Positions 36,318 through 64,000 of a DNA stretch of 64,000 nt are shown piece after piece. Source of the DNA: Odontesthes bonariensis (taxonomy: Eukaryota; Chordata; Actinopteri; Atheriniformes; Atherinopsidae); the NCBI RefSeq assembly GCF_027942865.1, contig NC_134522.1, positions 9,203,849-9,267,848 on the forward strand, read 5' to 3'. Made by a program: the position numbers and the translations under genes. The notes under the pieces were generated by a model. That model saw only the letters and a list, made by a program, of their open reading frames with translations. It did not search any database and was not told where the DNA came from. Every line of letters starts with the position of its first letter. The stretch's first letter is position 1.

Positions 36318-37526
36318 CCCTCTGGGGTCTAAGGCCTTTTCAGAGACTTTGAGGCAGTTGTCACCACCTTGACATTTTCAAGTATTTCAACTAACTGTAA
36401 ACACGTATGCAAAAGTGACATAAATGGTTGTATTCGGAAAAGCCTAACAAAAAATAATATGAGAGTGAAGTGAATGTAATACAAACAAGTTTTATTTAAA
36501 TTGAGGGGAAACTGTACAAAAAAAACAAGTTTTAGAGGTCTTCAAACAGTACAAGAAAACACACTATAAATATATCTAGCCAAGACTTTTGAAGGTTGAA
36601 CCTTGTAAACAAAAGTGTTGGCTGCATAAAAGTAAAAAGTGCAGTCAGAAATGTTTTTTTGTTTTCACACAAAATGTAAAAAAGTAATTGTAACTCAAGG
36701 CAGTGTCTCTGTTAGTTGAATACAAATTAGATGGGTGTGTAACACCCCTGATTGCCCCCACCCCCCTGTCACTCTCCATGTGATAATTGTCTGTCAGTGG
36801 CAGGACATTGCTGCCTTCCCCCACATGCTGGCTAAGGCTGCGGCTACACGGAAACGTTTTTCACTGTAAACGATACTTTTTCTTATCGTTTCGCTGTCGC
36901 GGCCACACGGAGCCGGCGTTCCCACTACCCCAAAACGATAGTTTTTGAAAACGGGTTCCAGAGTGGGAAAGTTTGAAAACGGCCTCGTTTCGTTTCCATT
37001 GTTACAGCTAAAACGTTTTTGCGTCAGTCACACGTTGACGCTGGGAGCCAATTTTAACACTTCTCTATTGTCTCACAGCGTGGCGTGACACAGTGGCGTG
37101 TGTACTGTATCGTTTCATCGTTTTCGTCTGGACAGCAGCGCGTTTCCGTGTGGTCGCAAGAATTTTCGTACCCGTTTTCAAAAAAAACCTCGTTTCGTTT
37201 TCGTGTAGCCGTAGCCTAAATGGGGCGTGTTCTCACCTGTGAATAGCAACTCAATCACCTGGTACTTTACATGTGAATAGCGATAGGTGTGGCCTAGGAA
37301 GCTGCTGCAGTCTGAGACTACAGAAAATCCAAAGATTTCTGTTTACTCTCTTTAAAAAGGGCCAGCTATATAATTTATTTTACAATATATATATTTGAAA
37401 ACTAGAAGTTTCAAGGTTTTTAATGGTGTCACTTACATGTTTCAATGACAAAAACTCACAGAGTTACAGATGTGTTTTTGGAGATGTGTCAAAAATGCCC
37501 ACCGGTGGGCTTTAGAGCCCAGAGTG
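36318..37526. mobile_element. TTAA-target (piggyBac-like) non-autonomous element
   Basis: TTAA at 36314-36317 and 37527-37530. Ends CCCTCTGGGGTCTAA and, inverted, CACTCTGGGCTCTAA (13 of 15 match). No transposase frame. Target and CCC-type start fit piggyBac-derived elements. It contains a nested MITE (36836-37216). Confidence 0.75.
36836..37216. mobile_element. Harbinger-like MITE nested in the TTAA element
   Basis: Ends GGCTGCGGCTACACGG and, inverted, GGCTACGGCTACACGA (14 of 16). Flanked by TAA on both sides (36833-36835, 37217-37219), matching the TWA duplication of PIF/Harbinger. The interior is rich in AAACG and CGTTT motifs in both orientations. Confidence 0.72.
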
Positions 37527-37530
37527 TTAA

Positions 37531-38289
37531 AAGAATCAGTATGTAATGAAAATAGAATAAAAATACAAATTATTAGAGTGAATAAATACATGGGTAAAAA
37601 ATTAAGAAATGTAGAACTAAATTAATAAAATTAAGAAATGTCAAAGTAAACAAAGATTAAACATTTTTGTATTTTGAAAATATTCATTGTCATAATCATT
37701 AATTTATTTAGCAAGTCATTCATGTATGTTTTATTCATTTCTTATCATGGCAGTTTCAGTCTTCCACAGATTGCAATGTAGTTTTCAAAAACGGATTATA
37801 AATGTATGCTTGATTTTGTTGATTAAAATTAACTGAATTCCCTCCAAATGTATTAAAAAAAACACTCAACAATGTTCAAGCTTTGCTACACAAATATGGT
37901 TTAGGTAAATTGATTGATAAAACTGTCCAGAAATGTTTCCTCTGGAGACTCATCTCCATATCAGCTGATAAGAGAGGTCTTCAATATTTTTGCTGCAATT
38001 TCTGCCTGTGCAGTTTGAAAACAGCAGCTGCCCATTTGTTTGTTAATTATTAGAATTATGATTTTAATTAAACAGATTCAAGTGGATTATAACTAATTAA
38101 ATGATGGTCTGATTGTGTTGGATAATATCTTTAAAATGCTTTAGGATGACTTTAGTTGTGAAATGGCACTACTAATTAAATAGAATTGAACTGAAATAAA
38201 TTCTTCATTCAAGCTCATCACAAATGAGCAGTTTAGAGTTGGGTTAGCAATATAGTCCTAATATGGCTAACATACCGTGTAATCCTGCT
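37531..38289. other. Non-coding, nothing recognised
   Basis: AT-rich sequence without exon or repeat signatures. Confidence 0.4.
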
Positions 38290-38720
38290 ATTTCCTTTTT
38301 AAATTGTTGCAGCACAGCCAAGGGGTGTGCTTTTAGGTTTTGCTTTTGCTGTATGAAAAAGTCTTAACTTACGATAAGATAAGATGGTTCTGGAAAAATG
38401 GAGGGCAGCAAACACCCCCAAACCATTGCTGATACTCTTCCATGCTTCACTGTGGGTATCCACACTGAAGACACATGCTTTCATCCAGCTGATCACTGAT
38501 TCAGTCACTTCTTCTGGGGTTTAAGATTAATTTTATCTTGAAAAACTCTTCCATGCAAGCCTGCTATCTGAAACCATCTCCAGACTGCTGATGCAGACAG
38601 CGCAGTCATGCATGTGTCATTAAGTAGAGCTGTCAGTTGTGGAACAGTTAAATGACTGTCACACAGAGTAGACAAACCCAACCTCTGAAAGGGAAATAAC
38701 TTCAAGTCCTTTCCTTGAAT
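38290..38720 (-). mobile_element. Tc1-like transposase relic of a further subfamily
   Basis: The minus strand reads LTVPQLTALLNDTCMTALSAS and, further on, GLHGRV, a tract like the second helix-turn-helix region of Tc1 transposases. After an internal gap comes a PTVKHG...MVWGC tract near 38430. Several stops interrupt it. It differs from both other Tc1 subfamilies here. Confidence 0.6.
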
Positions 38721-40600
38721 GAGATGACTTTTTGAAATTTTCATGTTTTGAATAATACTGCAAGATGCTAAATTTGATTGAGAATGCAACGTTGAGGTAA
38801 TTTCGTAACTTTTGAGAAATTGTTATTTTCACTGGGTTTGTCTTCAAGAGTCAATTGCTCAGTTATCTCAGCATAACAGAGCTTGTTTCCTTGCTGTAAC
38901 AGGTGGATCTTTTTCATTATCTCCAGCACAAGGAAGGACTGAGCACTGTCTCACTGCTGAAATGTCTGCAATGTCAGACCTTGATTAGGTATACAGGTAG
39001 CATTAAGATATATATACAGATGAAAGCTGCATTTTTCTAATAATGTGACTTGTTATCCTTGTTATCCGGCGTCCAAGGCAAAGTTTCCCAGGTAACCCAG
39101 ACCCAGAATCAGATGACCATTCCCTTACCCTAGTCCCTTTGCCCCGGGCTAATTCCAGGAAAATAGGGGTGTGGGAATACCTCTCTCTCACCTCTCCTGC
39201 TCCCTGAGGGTGTGTGTGTGAGGGTGTTTAAAATGTCTGACTGTGTGATAAGGGGGGGGGGGGGGGGGGGGGGTGCAGCAGAGCTACCCCCACTGCAAGT
39301 ATTTATGGTTTATCTAAAATTAGGATTTAGATATTCAGATCAGTATTTCTGTCCATCAAAAATCACATTATCTTCAGCCAGAATGAAAATAAATATCTAT
39401 CATAATGACTAAGAAAGTGAGGATGACAGTAAGAGAAATCTGCCTTTATGGTATGGGGTGATGTGTTCATTGCAGGCTGGACTCATGTTGTTTTTGCACA
39501 ACATTGTGTTAAAGGTCACACTTTTGCTTTTTTTCATTCTTTTCATATACAATGTCAAATATCTAAATGACACCCTCAGTTGGAAAAATATCTCCGGTAT
39601 GTTTTGTCTTGTGTGTGAAATGCTGATTTATCATTTTTAGATATCTACTGCAAACATATTGCACTGCTTTTACAGACTGGTGGTTGGTAGAGAGCCTTCA
39701 CCCTTACAAATATGAACTCATGATGATTACTGATGAAGGTTGCAGAGCCAAACTAAAGACAGGGCTCAGGATGAAAATGTGCTGAGTCTGGTGGAAACCA
39801 GCATGTCTCCTGTTACTGTGGGATTCCAGACACAACATCAATCAACCATCTTTCAGTTCTTCATTTGCTCACTCTGATGTATGACCAAGTATGTATAGAA
39901 AAAAATACTATAGAAATAGGAACCATTGTTGTATAAAACCCTGAAATCAACTAATTGTTTTTACATAGTATTGTTTTATTATCGTTATTGTTCTTTTTTC
40001 ACTAGCAGACAGGAGAGAGACACGACTATCTATGAAGGAAAGACAGCATTGACACACTCAAATTCCAACGGCAGTTCCATTGTTTAAAATCAATTTTAAT
40101 GGATAAAACAAAAGACAAAAAAAATTAACTGGGTTTTATTGTTAATGAAGTCAGATGATTTTGTTACGACTCACCTATTTGTGGCAATTCAAGCATTCCT
40201 AACTTTTTTTGTTGGTTGAAGTTCCATTATACAACACACGCTTGCAAGTGAAGTAATCTCCAGAGCAGACAGCTTTTCTCTTTCTACAAACTTCATATTT
40301 TCTGGTCATAAGCTTCAATTTTTTAAAATCCAGGGAAGCTCCGTGTCCACATGCATGAATCTCTCTGAAGAAAATATTTCATTGCATGTAATATGTGACC
40401 ACTGGTCACATGATCACCACCACTCAGAACTGTCCATTTCAGCATGTTTTCATGACACTGCGTATAAATAGTACTCCGTTCTGGCAAATTTTGTAAGTCA
40501 TTTATATGACTTTGAATTTATTTATGTTTTTCAAGACAGAGACAAAGGTTTGTAACTTGTACATATGTTTGATATCTTCATATTTAAATGTGTGAAAAGG
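38721..40600. other. Non-coding; poly-G tract only
   Basis: No exon or transposon was recognised apart from the G-run at 39252. Confidence 0.4.
39252..39273 (+). repeat. 22-base poly-G run
   Basis: An uninterrupted run of 22 G, next to a (TG)-rich segment at 39209. Length is likely uncertain in any sequencing read. Confidence 0.9.
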
Positions 40601-40812
40601 GGCGGCCGGTGAAGTGGTGGGTTAAGCAGCCCCCCCATGTACAGAGGCTACAGTCCTCGCTGCAACTGGCCCCGGTTCAACTCCCACACCGAGCGGTGTG
40701 AGCAATTCCTTGGGCAATTGTCTTTCCCATCTCTCTGCTTCCTGTCTCTCTTAAACTGTCCTAACATTAAAGGCATAAAAAGCCCCCAAAAAATACTTTA
40801 AAAAAAAAAATA
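40601..40812 (+). mobile_element. tRNA-derived SINE with A-tail
   Basis: The head starts GGCGGCCGGTGAAGTGGTGG and contains the B box GGTTCAACTCCC (40674-40685). The body ends CATTAAAGGCATAAAAAGCC and then an A-run at 40800-40810. It is a different family from the other SINEs in the window. Confidence 0.7.
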
Positions 40813-41767
40813 TGAAAAATAGCAAGTACATTTCAAATCTGTATGTCCAAATGTAGAAAGTAATTCTGTAATTAATGAAGTCTTAAAATGTGGGCATATC
40901 CTGCAGGAGCAAAGGCCTTTTGCATGCCTAACAGAATAAAGATAATCAGTTTGGCCAGCAAATGTTTTCCATGTGGAATAAAGTTTGGTTGCAAATACAG
41001 AGAGCTTGTCCCCATCTCTCCATGATTGGTTACTGATGACGTGAATCTGACTGGTTTGTCAAAATTGAAAATCTCTATTGGGTATTCAGTTTGCCATGTA
41101 AAAGGTGGGACTAAAGCTTTGTTTCTGTATAATCATCCCATATTTTTAGACTTGCAGAATTAATCCATACTAGAAGATTTGATTTATACTTATTCATTCT
41201 TTATTTATAATTACTCCTGACCTGACCTGACCAATATGAAAGGTGCTCGTGCAATTTTGCTGCTTGGCTCCCGACTTGGCTTTAAAGTTTAATTTCAGTC
41301 ACTGTCCAACTAAACATTGCTGTTTCTTTCTATTCTCACCAGTCTTGTAGTGTCATTATACAGCAGACACCTCAGCTGGGCTATAACAATCCACCCAAGT
41401 TTGTGAATCTTTCACAGTAAAGCCCTGTCCTCCTTAAACCAGAGAGAGCACAAACAACAATAACAAAGGCAACCTGACAAAGGGCATAAATTGTGGCAAC
41501 GGACAAAACCAAGACATACTTTTTGAGTATGATAGCTGTCTTTGAAAGACTGAATCAATTAAAAAAAAACTTACATGACAACTTTCTTTGAAGTAGTCAG
41601 AGTGTGTCATCCATTGTATGAGGGGAATGGATTATGCTTGTGTCATTTGTTTAGGAATTATTAGGAGCTGCTGGACATGCAGTCTGTGCCTAACTTCACA
41701 CTGCAAATATGCAAGGGTGGCATGTTAGACTAGTCTCGTTATCAGAAGCACATGAACGAATGAATAT
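40813..41767. other. Non-coding, nothing recognised
   Basis: AT-rich. The last 13 bases before the retroposon (41768-41780) are its left target duplication. Confidence 0.4.
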
Positions 41768-41780
41768 CCCTTTCATCTTC

Positions 41781-42799
41781 TTTTTTTTCTCATTTTTATT
41801 TATTGATTTTTGTTACAATATTTAACATGATATGATAATAGTGCCGAACCGGACCGGGGGACAGAGAGAGAGGGAAAGCGAAGAAGAGAAAAAAAGAACA
41901 GAAACATGAAGAGACAAACATAAAAAACAATGAAAAATCCGACAACCAGCTGCTACACCTGTAAAAACAAAACTTAAGACGGTTCACGGCTTTTGTGGGG
42001 AATCCAACCTCAGAAGCACCAGGAGCACCTGTAAGCAGACAAGCAGAGAACAAACACACAAACAAAAAAAACACAAGCAGCAGCAATCTCATATGATACA
42101 CAGGTGACCTTAAACCACAGGACAGCACAACAACTGCTTAGTGAGCATGGTACTGGGCTAATGAATGTGTGTGAGTGTGTGTGCATGAACATGCAATACA
42201 CGTAGATGGTCCCACATAATAACCATGCTTAAATATCAGTGTATAGTGGCACCCCCCCCCCCCCCCCCCCCCAGCAATCAGAAGCAGGCCGAGAGGGCCC
42301 TCAGACCCAAGCCACCAACAGCCCCCAAGGAGCACAGAACCCGGGAAGCCCATCATAGGAACAACCACGCATCCCCCCAGAAGACAGCAGAGGAAGCTCC
42401 CAGACAGAGCCCCCACAAGCATCGGGCAGAGCCCCCTCGGCGACCAGAGGCGGCAGCCTACCAGCCCCGCCACCCAGACATGGTCCGCGCGCCACCAAAA
42501 CCCCCCGGCAGGGGCCCCGCCCAACACCCAAGAGGGCCAGGCGCCCCAGACAGCCAACCACAGTGGGCCAGCGCCTGCCCCAGTGCCCCTGGGCAAGCGC
42601 CCCGGTAGTCAAGACGTGCCCACAGGTGGGTGAAGCAGGGAGAAGCAATGCCCCCCCCCCCCATCAGGAACAGCACAAGCAGGCCAGAGGACAGCAGGAC
42701 CCAGACCCAGACCCAGTCACCCCATAAATCATATAAGAGAAAAAAAATGATAATAATAATAATTATAAATAAAAATAAAATAATAATAAAATGGGACCA
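41781..42799 (-). mobile_element. GC-rich retroposon, 1.02 kb, flanked by 13-bp target duplication
   Basis: CCCTTTCATCTTC occurs at 41768-41780 and again at 42800-42812, exactly bordering the insert. Read on the minus strand, it starts with an AT-rich (TTA)n tract. It then has a GC-rich block with a C/G homopolymer (21 bases at 42252-42272). It ends in an AATAAATAAAAATGAG signal and an A-run at the target duplication. Open frames on both strands in the GC-rich block (up to 152 codons) show composition only, no known domain. It is probably a LINE 3' region or an unclassified retroposon. Confidence 0.75.
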
Positions 42800-42812
42800 C
42801 CCTTTCATCTTC

Positions 42813-44889
42813 AAAATAATTGTAATTTAGAAGATTGTGTTAAAAGGAGGAGTGTTAAAAGTGATATGTGGTCTTGGAGTAACTCTCGGTGATGAAACTC
42901 AAAGAGATGATTTAGAGCGTAAGTTATCAGTTGGTCAGTTTAAAAAGGATGGTGTAACAGTAAATGTGCTTGTTTTAAAGCAGTTGAGGCCATCGTGCTC
43001 ATTATGCAAACATCCGAGGTGGAGCCGGATCAGATAGTCTTATGTCGTCAGTTTCATGGCATTTTACTTTATACTTCTCACATTTTACCTTGTCAGCAAT
43101 GATGATTTCTTAAGGTTGCAGAATCTTAAGAGTGAGATTAGATCAGGGTCATAGATCTTGAGATGCTCTCACTTCAGAGATAATAAGCCTCTTAGTTTGT
43201 GGACCTCTGTCCTGCTGATAGGACCAGAAAGGTTGCAGAAAAACTGCAATAAAAATGGTAAACTTTACAGTATTCTACAGAGACACAGATGGGTAACTTA
43301 TTGTCATTTGACGTGTAGATGCTTCCATTGAGTTCAGGGAACAGTTTTATTTGTCATAAAAGGGCTAAGTGTGACCTTTGGATCTATGTTGCCATCTCCA
43401 TTACAGCTATACAAAAGATTTCATAGTTACCGCACAGCAAATATATCAAGCGTTCAAATGCTTGCTGTGGAAATTAAATTATTTGAAAATAAACACAACT
43501 CTGAAAATGAAAAAGTAGGTCATGCAGAAAAAAAAAAATATCCACAATGACAAGATGAATCAAGAAGTGATTAGAAGCATGGTGGAATACTAACCCTCGG
43601 TGTGATGAGCTGCTGAAATTTGGCACAGTCATGTCGAATGACATAATTCAACCGGCAGCAGTTAGCCAAAGCTAACACATCATCTTACAGTGATGTGAGA
43701 ATCGTGAAAAATGAAACGCAAAAGAAACACTTGGACATTTTTCTAATATTTGTTATCTACATTACATGAAACAGATCATTTACTTGTGACAAGTATTAGA
43801 TGTGAGGGCAGATACTGGACAAACGATGATTTACAGAGTTTTCGCACTGTGGGAGAGATTGTCAGGGAACTGTTGACCCAGATGGTCCGATTATGTAAGC
43901 AGTCCCGAAACCAACCTAAAAATGGCAGTCACCATCTTTCACATCGGTCTACTTCCCTCAAAGTTTCTGTTCCCTCATGTAGAGTGTATTTGGAAGGAGA
44001 TTACATTAAGGTGCTGTTCAAAAGTGGTTGGCAAACACTTGAAGTCAGAACATTCAGTCACATACTTGCTGTGTGTCATGCTATTCCTTTAAATATGATT
44101 TATTTCAGTACAACAGTATCAGTCTACATGGGTCCCTCCATATGACGTCAAATATCTATCTAAAATCTTGCAGAACAAAAACCAAGGTCTTTTAACTCAG
44201 TGTGTTACAATGTATCAATGCCATCTCTCTTTGTTTATCAACCGTGCGTCCATCCTGTGACGGAATGATGCCAGCTCCCTTTTTTGTCAACAAAGGAAGA
44301 GGGGGAACCAGATGGAGATTTGTTTCTGAGGCCCGTAAAACAGCAGACACAACAGCAGTTCAAAACGCAGCAGCCCAGGAGAAGGAAATGCAAAGAGACC
44401 TAGGACCTCCCTTACACCCAATTGTTTCCTGACTTTCTGTGTCCGGCCTTCCGGACCGGAAACATTTGGCACCCCCCAGGGGTGAGTTTGTATTTGTGCG
44501 ATCATGTGTGCAGGCACTGTAGCCTACCGTCGCTTTTGTGTGTGCTTTTTCTGGATGTGAGAGCGAGGTGGGATCGTAAATGAAAACACAAAAAGTGAGC
44601 TGGCAGATTGCCAACTGCTTTTTTAAGAGCAGGTAGGAAAGGATGGGAAAGACCGACACGGAGCAGTGTTCAACAATGCCACATGCAGCTGGTGATGTTG
44701 ACAACAAGCATTATGTTCTCAGGATGGAAAGTTGTAACTGTGACCTTTAACTTAACAAGACTCCATCAACATGATTCTCTGTGAGGTTATGAAAGTCCAA
44801 ACTCAACTTGGAAACTGCTGCTTCAGTGTTTTAACATTCAAAACACTGACTAAGATCATTGGTAGTTAGAGCACTGATGTTGTAAACCA
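42813..44889. other. Non-coding, nothing recognised
   Basis: Several open frames (for example 43750-44145, 131 codons) have no recognisable domain, codon pattern or splice context. Confidence 0.4.
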
Positions 44890-45150
44890 GGGGTCAAGAG
44901 TTTGGTCCATAGGTGATATTGTTGTTCAAGAGGAAGAGGAGTCACATGACAGTTGGAGGTTTTGTGGTTTGATCATCACCAGCTCCACATGTTGAGGTGT
45001 CCTTGGGAAAGACCCTGGCCCCTACATTGCCTCTGATGAGTCTACCAGTATGTGCCATAGAGGGAAAAAAAGGCCTGGAGCAATGTTTAGACTAAGAAAT
45101 ATCATATGAATGTCTATGTGAATGGGTGAAATGTGGCTTGTGGTGTAAAA
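44890..45150 (+). mobile_element. Eroded tRNA-derived SINE
   Basis: Contains a B-box-like GTGGTTTGATCATC, then CCAGCTCCACATGTTGAGGT and GTCCTTGGGAAAGACCCTGG. It ends in GTGAATGGGTGAAATGTGGC followed by GTGTAAAAG, the common tail of a fish SINE family. Confidence 0.55.
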
Positions 45151-46387
45151 GGCAGTATGGATGCAGTCCTTTTGGGTGACAGCAGATATAACATACTTCC
45201 TCCTTTTTGCTGTAGCTTCACTGAGCTTTACACAGACTTACAGCAGCCAGACAGGGGAACCATTTCCCCAATCTAGGCTTCTTTCTTATACGATTTTAAA
45301 TCACAATGGAAAGACAAACGACTGTCATCTGATACAGTTCTCTAATTTCTTGAAAATAATCTTAAGGGTCATGATGCTTTGAGTCAAAATGTGCCTTTGG
45401 ACGTGAAGAATGACAGAGCAGTGGTATCAGCACTTTCTACTTGGATTTACTCAACATCTGTTCAATGTGAAGTTTTACATTTTCACATAATACTGGATTT
45501 GAATGGATAGCACTGCATTTCATTTGTCATATTTTTGAGGGAAAACTCTGTGGTACTTTTTTCTGAGTGCTTTTCTTCTCTGACCTTCTGTCAGGCTGAA
45601 TTCATGCTTGCACCCATTAAAGATGTTGTTTCAAGTTGCAGTTAATCTTTTATTCATGAAAGGGACGCATGAAAAATTAAAACAATGTCAATTATGTCCT
45701 TAATTTATTTGTTTTTTCTTTAAAATTAATGGGAAAAAAACTATAAAATGTAAAGATGTTTAATTAATTAATAATAATGGATACATATATCAAGATTTTA
45801 GATTTATTTCTGTGTTGGTATCTCATGTGCTGGGAGGATGAAGAGGACACAAAATCCAGTTAAAGCCTCTTGAAAAGCGTTGCTTTATCGCCCTCTAGTG
45901 GAATAAACTAACCTTACGCGTTTTTACACACCGCGAAGTCAAACTGTAGATTCAATTGTTTAATTTATTCACAGTTTCTCACAATAAATGTCACACAATG
46001 TCTTAGTATGGTGCTTAATATTTCATAAATTTAAAAAAAATGTTCTTTGTTTATTTTTGGGTTGTTGTTTGTTTTTTTTACCCGCTTCCTTAACCCGGAA
46101 GTACATCAATGTTATTATGCTAACGATGTGTCATCAACACTTAAGGGTGGAAGCTGCATATTCTTTGCAAAATAACTCTTCCAGACAGTTATTAATATTT
46201 ATTTAAGGGGCCGCACAGCGTAGTTATAAGGTATTGTTTTTGTAGATAAGCTGTCATAAAGTTAACAGAAAGGTAGGTCGGGAAAACAGACTGAAGCTGC
46301 GCTGTTCTTCTTCACAACTGGACTGTTAGCAAGAAGGCTAACTGGCTGGTTCCTCGCATTCTTGGTTCCTCGCGGGACAAGAGAGTG
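45151..46387 (+). promoter_or_regulatory. rab3gap2: rab3gap2 upstream region
   Basis: No exon or repeat was recognised at 45151-46050. Closer to the gene, 46083-46387 contains CCGGAAGT (46095-46102), an ETS-type motif common in vertebrate housekeeping promoters. The transcription start is not visible. The assignment as promoter is by position. Confidence 0.4.
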
Positions 46388-63352
<16,965 letters not shown>

Positions 63353-63868
63353 TGTGGAGGAGACTGATGCAGGCAAAGGGATTCTTCATAGACTTTGTAG
63401 AGAGACCGTCTCTCTGTGTAAAAGAGTCACTCTGCAAACTAAAGATAAAAAGGCTTTTCAATTATCACGGGGGGTCCTGTCATTCAGATCATGCTAATTT
63501 TGATTAGAAGCCAGTGTTAAATAGTGGCTTTTAACCTTTTTTTTTTTTTTTAATCCATCATATTTTTGTGCATGTAAATTAAACTGTATTGAATATTTCT
63601 GTTATTAAAGAGTATTGTCAGGATATATTTGATGGTTATGGAGCAGTGGCGTATGCTTCACTTAACCCTTGTTTTGACTTTAAAATCAGATGTCCTGCCA
63701 AGTCACAGTTATATCGGTTATTTCTCCTTCGTACACATAAAAGATGTATCATAAATGAATAAGGAGCTTAGTTTCTATTTATACAGGACTGTACTAGCTG
63801 TGCCTGTACACCTTCTATTCTGTAGCTCTAAGTCCAGCTGCTCCCCCTGGGCCCAAATGCAGAATAAA
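63353..63868 (+). terminator. rab3gap2: rab3gap2 3' UTR and polyadenylation signal
   Basis: ATTAAA at 63604-63609 and AATAAA at 63863-63868 are candidate signals; which one is used is not visible. A T-run lies at 63537-63551. Nothing further was recognised to the window end. Confidence 0.5.
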
Positions 63869-64000
63869 GAGGTTTCTCAAAAGCTTTGTTGTGTTGATGC
63901 AGCTTCACTTTCCTTACACTCAGACCATAGAGATAAAGTTCCATTTATTTATAATCCAGAGTCAGCTCCTCCATAAACTCTTTAATTTATTGAGGAAGTT

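Noticed and set aside
42138..42648. Open frames of 110-152 codons on both strands in the GC-rich block
   Set aside because: They overlap on both strands, have low-complexity composition and lie wholly inside a retroposon bounded by a target duplication; no domain is visible.
43750..44145. 131-codon plus-strand open frame
   Set aside because: No recognisable domain or supporting signals; lengths like this occur by chance in 64 kb.

Overview
The window looks like nuclear DNA of a ray-finned (probably percomorph) teleost. It is AT-rich and intron-rich, with GT-AG splice sites and AATAAA polyadenylation signals. It holds a dense mixture of repeats typical of fish: Tc1-like, hAT, PIF/Harbinger and TTAA-target DNA transposons, tRNA-derived SINEs, and L2- and RTE-like LINEs. 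I see no bacterial operon, CRISPR array, rRNA or functional tRNA gene.

Two complete protein-coding genes can be assembled from their exons, both on the plus strand. kcnk5 (TASK-2-type two-pore-domain K+ channel) has 5 coding exons from 21836 to 33981 and encodes 537 residues. Its first intron of about 10.2 kb is full of transposons. rab3gap2 (non-catalytic subunit of the Rab3 GTPase-activating complex) has 35 coding exons from 46388 to 63352 and encodes 1367 residues; all splice phases close and the stop codon lies at 63350-63352. The two genes act in unrelated processes (membrane potential and pH-sensitive K+ conductance; Rab3/Rab18 control in membrane traffic) and are simply neighbours.

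Layout: 1-21.3 kb is gene-poor, with a possible exon end at 1-103, two Tc1 relics, a hAT MITE, an intact Tc1 element (7740-9340), a SINE, an L2 fragment, a hAT element and a two-gene Harbinger relic. 21.3-36 kb is kcnk5. 36-46 kb is intergenic with a TTAA-target element carrying a nested MITE, another Tc1 relic, SINEs and a 1-kb GC-rich retroposon. 46.4-63.9 kb is rab3gap2, whose intron 20 carries a foldback element and an internally deleted LINE.

The most notable item is the Tc1 element at 7740-9340. It has an uninterrupted 340-residue transposase with a DD34E triad, perfect 27-bp termini, inner repeats in an IR/DR layout and TA target duplications. I found no convincing new biological system. 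The interest lies in element integrity, nesting with readable target-site duplications, and a few gene-level oddities.
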